Assembly (NCBI GenBank): GCA_018398765.1
Contig: JAHBMJ010000142.1
Span: 42,068 to 54,457 of the forward strand
From: Chromera velia
Lineage: Eukaryota; Sar; Chromeraceae
Length of the DNA stretch: 12,390 nt
Direction: 5' to 3'
Shown: positions 7,614 to 12,390 of the stretch, piece after piece
Layout of the letters: every line of letters starts with the position of its first letter
How positions within the stretch are numbered: the first letter of the stretch is position 1
Position numbers and translations under genes: made by a program
The notes under the pieces: model-generated
What the model saw: only the letters and a program-made list of their open reading frames with translations
Told to the model about the DNA's origin: nothing
The model's database searches: none

Positions 7614-8114
7614 TTTTCCAAGTGCCACAAAAGCCCGTAGACTGTCCTCATCGAGCTCCATTATCTCCAAGACTGCTGCCCCCCGATGCAGGCGGAAGGC
7701 TTCCGCCACCTCGGTCAGCAGTTGTCTTCTTTTTTTCTCCTCCGCAGAGCCAGCGTTCATCGCTTCGGCGGAGACGGCACCAAGGGTAGAGGAGGCCATG
7801 GGGCAATGTGGAGCAACAGGAACGGATGTCGCGGGGACAGCTACAGAGTGGCCTGTGACATTATCAATTCCATGCTTCTCCTTCCGATGAGATAAAAGAC
7901 TTCCCTTCTGGACATAAGTCTTCCGACACCTGTTTACTCCACACACAAACCGCTGGGCATCCTTTTCCTTTTCCTTCTCCTTCACATTATCCACTTTCCT
8001 CTGCGCCTTTTTGTCCTTGTCTCCCTCCCCTCCTGCCTTTTCCGAAATCTCCACCACCACCTCTTTCTCTTTCACCTTCTCCTTCGTCTTCTTCTTCTCT
8101 GCGTCTTTGCCCAT
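7611..8114 (-). CDS. C2H2 zinc-finger protein gene, exon 1
   Basis: From ATG at 8114 the - strand encodes 168 residues and reaches AAACAG|GTGAGT at 7611/7610, a strong phase-0 donor. The first 55 residues are Lys/Glu-rich. Residues 56-81 form one classical C2H2 finger: Cys58-x4-Cys63-x12-His76-x4-His81, with Phe56, Tyr67 and Leu73/74 in supporting positions. A Val/Ala/Pro-rich linker follows, then a probable helix (EEKKRRQLLTEVAEAF) and an acidic stretch. With exon 2 the model gives a 478-residue, strongly charged protein with many nuclear-localisation-like clusters. A nuclear nucleic-acid-binding role is likely; the target is unknown. One finger alone rarely gives high DNA specificity, so RNA or protein binding is also possible. 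An in-frame ATG at 8180 would add 22 residues. I prefer 8114 because the charged region begins there and the start context is good (purine at -3, G at +4). Confidence 0.75.
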
Positions 8115-8189
8115 TCCGGTCAAGGAGATTACAGGTGCGCAGAATGAGAATCGGTAAAATCCAATCAAAGGATGTAACAATTAAACAGT

Positions 8190-8430
8190 ATCAGCGAGGC
8201 AGATACCACGCGAGCACTCCAGCAAAGAAGACGATCTGCAAACGGTAACCGGCAATCAGTCCAAGCTCGCAACATCTCGCAACGATTAAGGCAGCGGAAT
8301 TATAGGGGTCCGAGGGACAGGGATGGAAAGGGACGGGCTGCGGCGCTGCGCGCGCGGGCCGCGGCCGCGCGGGGTTGGCCCTCGAGACCCCGCCCCCCCA
8401 AGGGCCCCCCCCCGACGACCGCACTCAGAT
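8190..8430 (-). promoter_or_regulatory. GC-rich upstream/5' UTR region of the zinc-finger gene
   Basis: A CG-dense block (about 8335-8380, alternating GCGC and GGCCGC) lies 170-300 bases upstream of the start codon and passes into C runs. On the sense (-) strand, 8390-8413 reads G runs of 9, 7 and 4 split by CCCTT and C. No TATA box is evident close by. A promoter or 5' UTR role is inferred from position and composition only. Confidence 0.4.
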
Positions 8431-8800
8431 AATCATACACAAATCTTTTTTTCCGGGCCATTATTTTTTTTTTCAAGTCATCATCTAAATGGTTAATTCA
8501 CAAATCAAGTTGGAGAGAAGTAGATGGAAGGGCTCCAATGATGATTGAAAGTTTTTTCATGTATACCGTGTCCCTATATATGAGGGGCGGATCTAACCTA
8601 GTTTATCGATTTGTTCCGTCCTAAGACTACCAGCGACAAAAATAGGCGCGACTTCGATCACCCTGATACAGCTGATCAATCGCGGCTTCACAACAGGTTG
8701 GACAATCAAAAGAGAGAGAAAAGAGACAGAGGGGATACAGGGTAGAACCTTCGAGACACTTCAGTTCTTTCATTAAAAAAAGGCTACCCTTTTAATCAGA
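8431..8800. other. Intergenic sequence, nothing identified
   Basis: AT-rich to mixed sequence with T runs at 8446-8474 and a short GAGA purine patch near 8711-8735. No tRNA B-box-like word, no coding frame and no repeat family was recognised. The 3' end of the retroelement should fall here or just above, but no poly-A or target-site duplication could be identified. Confidence 0.5.
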
Positions 8801-8806
8801 AAGACC

Positions 8807-9025
8807 TTAATTGTGTAGAGGTGCTACAGTATCCCATACGTCTTCCATCCCTTCAAAAAACTCCTGCTTTAAACACCCCATCAAAACTCTTTCCCTAAAC
8901 TTTTCCAGTTCATTTGCTTGCGCTTTTACCCATCCCTCTTCTTTCTTCTCATTTTCTTCTCGCATTACCAAAAAAATTCTTTCAGTTTGCGCCCTCCCGG
9001 TTAAAAAACCTAGAGAACACGGCTA
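8807..9025 (-). pseudogene. Open 71-codon stretch at the 3' end of the retroelement
   Basis: On the - strand, between TAG (9023-9025) and TAA (8807-8809), a frame reads a helix-prone peptide with Lys/Glu and hydrophobic residues (for example ANELEKFRERVLMGCLKQEF, then EDVWDTVAP). It could be the out-of-frame end of the retroelement protein, a small separate gene or chance. No family is recognised. Confidence 0.25.
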
Positions 9026-9039
9026 CTTCCCTTCCGAGC

Positions 9040-9404
9040 AGACGCTTGGGCTGGAAGGGGCCCTTTGTGCCCCTCCTGCTATGAATAAAAGACAGAAGGT
9101 TTGCTGCGACAGATCGCTGCAGAGTACAAGACAAGAGCTTGTAGTATCGGTCCATCAACCTTGCTTAGACTGCTTTATCTCCCTCCCTACCCCTCACCCT
9201 CCCTGCTCCCAACTTTGCCACTTCCTTCAAAAACCTTACTACTCCCTCCCTTGGTCTAAGCCTTTCATAAGTTTCAAAAACAAGCGGCATAAAACGGAAA
9301 CCGATTTCATGGCAGATCTCCCCATACCTGTCATTCTTCACTTTCTCCATTCCCCTCGCTGCTGACCCTACTGTTTTTGCGACCTCCCTGAACCTTACTA
9401 CCAC
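9040..9404 (-). pseudogene. C-terminal tail of the retroelement protein, detached
   Basis: A frame open from 9404 to 9165 carries FREVAKTVGSAARGMEK, DRYGEICHEIGF and FMPLVFETYERL, followed by RFLKEVAKL. After a stop at 9165-9167 the same frame continues with YYKLLSCTLQRSVAANLL. From my knowledge of this reverse-transcriptase group, a segment ending ...F-PLVFETYG... closely follows the endonuclease, so this is the continuation of 9626-10150. The two parts are separated by the minisatellite and lie in different frames, so the element cannot express it. Confidence 0.6.
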
Positions 9405-9416
9405 TTAAAAGTTAAA

Positions 9417-9590
9417 GCCGCATTTTTGGATAAGCTTAAAAATCCATGCCGCAGATGTGGATCACTTACGGTGTCTTGAAAGCCAAAGCTGCATATCTGG
9501 ATGGTGTTTTGACCGTGTACGCCGCAAGCATGGACGGTCTCTTGAAAAACAATGCCGCAGATAGAGATCATCTTGATTATATTTTTTTAA
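9417..9590 (+). repeat. Decayed minisatellite, unit about 33 bp
   Basis: GCCGCA-type unit starts occur at 9417, 9448, 9488 (GCTGCA), 9521 and 9554, with spacings of 31, 40, 33 and 33. The rough unit is GCCGCA-N4-TGGATGGT-N-TTTGAAAAACAAT. Read on the + strand, the last three units stay in one frame and give 11-residue repeats (AAYLDGVLTVY, AASMDGLLKNN, AADRDHLD). The array sits inside the retroelement, between its endonuclease and its tail. Confidence 0.75.
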
Positions 9591-9625
9591 GTAACACTTA
9601 GGTTTAGGGAGATTATTTTTGTAAA

Positions 9626-10180
9626 TCAGTGTAGACGGTTAGTATCGATGGAAAATGGATGGGTGACAGTGACGTCGGCGAGCACTGTATCTCCGGACGG
9701 GAGCCCCACGAGAAAATCAGGGCGTTTCTGTCTCTCTTCAACCAAACGGGCTAGCAGACGGGTTGTGGTAGACAGCCCGAGCTGCCCAAACGTAGGCTCT
9801 CTTGTCATATAGCAGTGACGGAGCCCTTGAAGGAGGGAGTAAAAGGTGTCCTTTATTTGTTCATACCGCCACCAGACCCCCTCCCCTGTCTCGCAGGTCT
9901 GTGCATGTTGTCCCTCTATGTCCAGCGGGGCTCCACACGCACAGATAGGGTTTCTTCTGATCTCTGGAATGGACAAGCCGAGGCGGAAACAGATGGCTGT
10001 GGTGAAAAGGGTTGGAGAAATATGAGTCCAATCTGAAGACGGTATGGCTGTCAGCCAAGCAGAGGCGCCTGTGCCTGTGCAGGATCGCAGACGGGCCTTC
10101 CCTTCGGCTGGCAAAGCGGCTAAGAGCTTTTTGGAGCTTTTTCCTAGAGCTTTTCCCTCTGAACTAGGTGCAGCGCTTCC
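9626..10180 (-). pseudogene. Retroelement CCHC motif and restriction-like endonuclease
   Basis: The frame carries RLRSC...ASAWLTAIPSSD, then CRLGL-like FRLGLSIPEI, then CACGAPLDIEGQHAQTC (9893-9943), a Cys-x-Cys-x9-His-x3-Cys zinc-binding pattern. This is followed by REP and RPD-x13-D (9674-9724, RPDFLVG...LADVTVTHP). CCHC followed by RPD-x12-14-D is the hallmark of the restriction-like endonuclease at the end of R2-type and related non-LTR elements, which cuts target DNA for primed reverse transcription. The segment is open from about 10243 to 9626 but in a different frame from the reverse transcriptase upstream, so at least one indel lies near 10145-10180. The catalytic residues themselves look intact. 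Confidence 0.75.
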
Positions 10181-12369
10181 ATCATGAGGTGCTGCACCTC
10201 CCGTCTCTCCCACAATAACCAATCTTCCATTCTCTCTCCCCACTGAAGTTCCAGAACTCGAGGAACCTTTCCAAGATCCCGTTCGGTCCCTCCCCTACAA
10301 TTAGTGTAAGCTTGCTCTGCCCTCTTTACCCAAAACAGACCTGCAAAGTCTGCCTTTGTTGGTGTTCCGAAACCCTGCTCTGTTAATCGGGTCCTCACTG
10401 CTGTAAGGGTGTGTGCCGCGCAGCCTGCTGAGGCTGCTGGTGCAATAAAATGGAAAAAAGGGATCCCCAGTCCCCCCTGATACAATGGGAGATGCGCCTG
10501 GCTCTGTTTTTGGGTCTATTCTTCTGGGCTGAGGCGCATGCTGCGGGCGAAAGACTCCCCCAACTCCTTGTCTGCTCTTTCTCATACGTCTGTCTGGAGT
10601 CTGTCCCCCATCATCCGCGCCAAGTAGACAAGTTTGGGGAAGATACAGTAACGAAACAGCAGGCTGCATCCTTGGGGAACTCCGTACCCCTCCACACACT
10701 TTCCCAGCTTTGTTGCTTCTGCTAGCTTCTTTTCGAACAGGCTGTTCACAAACGAGTCTTCACTCCCCCCTGCCCCCATCAACTTATAGCTTTGTGTCGA
10801 TACCTCTAGTCCTGGGGGGCGTTGTTGTGGGATCTCTCTTTCTGACTTCCCTCTCCAACTGGGAGAAAAAGCTGCGCTCTTATCTTTACCCAGATTGAGC
10901 GTCAGGCCATATTCTCCCAAAATTTCTATACAATCTGACCAGGTAGAGGTTAGACAGTCAGCAGAGCTGGCAGGGAAAATAATAGAGAGATCATCTATAT
11001 ATGCACCTATGAAACATCCCGCCCTCTCGTGCTTCTCGTGCAGCCTATTTTGCAACTTTTTTAAAGCAGGTTTTAGGCTAAGACAAAAAAGAAGCGGCCC
11101 TGCAACATCTCCCTGTTGTACTACTCCTTCTTGACTTATGAAAGTACGCAGTCTGCCTTTCTAGTCATGAAAGAAGATTAGGACTGGCGCACCATACCAG
11201 AGAGAAAAGAAATGAAACAGCTCAAAAAAATGCTTACGCAGCTCGTCCATCGCTTTCTGTCTATCGCAAGTGTTGAATGCGTTGTTTGCATCTATCTAGA
11301 GGAGGATGGAGTTACTAGGACAAAGCTGCAAACAAGTTTGGACTGCTCTGAAAAGTTTGTCTGTCCCTGCACTCGTTCTTACCGCATACTGCAATGCCCC
11401 GAGGTGTTCCTCAAACTTCTCCCCGTACTTAATCAGGATTGCCTTCGTGACCTATCTTCGGAGCACATCCCCGATCGTGATCGATTTCATCTTATCGCCT
11501 TTCACGTCCTTATTGAGGGCAAAAGACCTCCCGCTTGTGAGCAAGCGAAGAAGGGACAGAGGGGCGTTGCCCACTGCCAGTTGCTGGGCGACGGTGAAGA
11601 GAGCACACTACCCTGCTGTACCCCCCCTTCCTGATCCGTCGCCTAGGAGAAAGAAATAAATGTAATCATATCGCTACCCTGAGATTCCCTGGGCAGAGCC
11701 TCGGGCGGCAGAGCAGGCTACTTGTAGGAGGGAATCGAGCGTAAGCTCAAGGCGGAGCAGGTCTAATGCGAAAGCTTTGGTCTCGTATCAGATCCTACGC
11801 GGGGGATAGAGATCCTTCAGTTTACGGAATGTCTTCATGTTTGGGGTAGCGATCCCTAAGGAGCCTAGGTGGGAGACTGCTTTAGAGAGGGCCCCGTCTT
11901 TGATGAGGGCATCCACATGGCGGCGCATGCTGTCTTTGGTGGCCTGCTGTGACGGTTTCCTCCCTTTCCTCTTCTCTATCTGTTTCTCTCTCATTCTGAC
12001 AATATCAGATCTTAAAGATGAAACTAAGACTTCAAATTTTCCCCTCTAAAAGGCTGATATTCGGCGTCTCCGTGCTGTAAGAGATACATTCCCTCCTTTC
12101 CTATCTACCTTCAGAAAGAGGGACGGAAAATAGAAGAGCGCTTTCCAAGCCCTCTTTGCTACTGCAAGGTCATCGTTCTGAATTCTCTGGGCAACTCTTC
12201 TAGGATGGCAAGCAGTGCAGGGCAAAGGGTGACATTGATATGTTTGTCCGTCGATATGTCTAGGTTGTTAGGGGCTTCGGCCTCGAGATCTATGGAGTCC
12301 CAAAATTTCTATTTTAATTTCTTCCCACTCTGCAATGGTAACTTCGGGATCCTTTTCATCTTCGTTTCT
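10144..12369 (-). pseudogene. Degenerate retroelement reverse transcriptase
   Basis: One - strand frame can be followed for over 2 kb through stops. It has AVAKRAWKALFYFP (about 12150), RRHVDALIKDGALSKAV (about 11910), RGSAQGISG (11676-11700 region), FALNKDVKG (about 11510), GDVLRR (about 11460), motif A IDANNAFN (11272-11295), motif B QEGVVQQGDVAGPLLF (11086-11133), catalytic motif C AYIDD (10990-11004) and thumb-region YQGGLGIPF (about 10455-10480). All polymerase aspartates are present. Nine stops interrupt about 12200-10147: TAG at 12046, 11674, 11608, 11452, 11296, 11161 and 10516, and TGA at 11788 and 10582. Another stop follows at 10144, beside the frameshift into the endonuclease frame. 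Near the right edge the better frame changes around 12200, and the 5' end lies outside the window. The element is non-functional as read with the standard code. Confidence 0.8.
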
Positions 12370-12390
12370 CCCCCCCCCCCCCCCCCCCCC
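12370..12390. repeat. Poly-C run at window end
   Basis: Twenty-one consecutive C, cut by the window edge. It is a true homopolymer or a sequencing/assembly edge; it cannot be resolved here. Confidence 0.9.

Noticed and set aside
6645-7890. + strand frames through the CAGA arrays and opposite exon 1
   Set aside because: The repetitive part is low-complexity, and the last part is the antisense of the zinc-finger exon.
8811-9365. 184-codon + strand frame
   Set aside because: It is the antisense of the recognisable retroelement tail and has no domain of its own.
9417-9590. Regularly spaced repeats resembling a small CRISPR array
   Set aside because: The whole unit repeats, not repeats with unique spacers; spacing varies from 31 to 40 and the genome context is eukaryotic.
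11212-11659. Two + strand frames of 117-140 codons
   Set aside because: Antisense of the reverse-transcriptase core, whose motif A and adjoining motifs lie on the - strand here.

Overview
The window looks like nuclear DNA of a unicellular eukaryote. Introns are rich in microsatellites, consensus GT...AG splice signals break the long reading frames, there is no operon-like packing, and a decayed retroelement is present. The style (pyrimidine-rich CTTT/CTGT introns beside GC-balanced exons and old retroelement relics) fits a large, repeat-rich algal or protist genome. A chromerid alveolate such as Chromera is my best guess, but that is inference from style, not a match.

Layout. (1) 1-2496, + strand: the 3' part of a gene whose clear last exon (1694-2496) encodes a single-pass membrane protein. 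It is preceded by about 1.4 kb of microsatellite DNA that behaves as an intron, with a possible upstream exon at 173-257 in matching splice phase. (2) 2497-4553: mostly non-coding, AT-rich, with palindromes and short tandem repeats. (3) 4554-8114, - strand: a two-exon gene model for a C2H2 zinc-finger protein. Exon 1 (7611-8114) carries the finger. Exon 2 (4554-5486) carries a Lys/Glu-rich tail with four exact-length 42-bp repeats. The exons are separated by a 2.1-kb intron made largely of microsatellites. A GC-rich block at 8285-8425 lies just upstream. (4) 8430-8800: plain intergenic sequence. (5) about 8807-12369, - strand: a dead non-LTR-type retroelement with a reverse transcriptase (YIDD), a CCHC motif and a PD-(D/E)XK-type restriction-like endonuclease. 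It is broken by many stops, at least one frameshift and a block of about 33-bp minisatellite. The window ends in a run of 21 C.

The two host genes are convergent and unrelated in function as far as can be seen. Their introns, however, share the same composite repeat: CTGT runs joined by fixed short cassettes, in the same orientation relative to each gene's transcription. That shared intron element, the 33-bp minisatellite with an 11-residue reading that splits the retroelement, and the UAG-heavy stop pattern in the retroelement are the points most worth checking. No bacterial-type system, CRISPR array, tRNA or rRNA was found.
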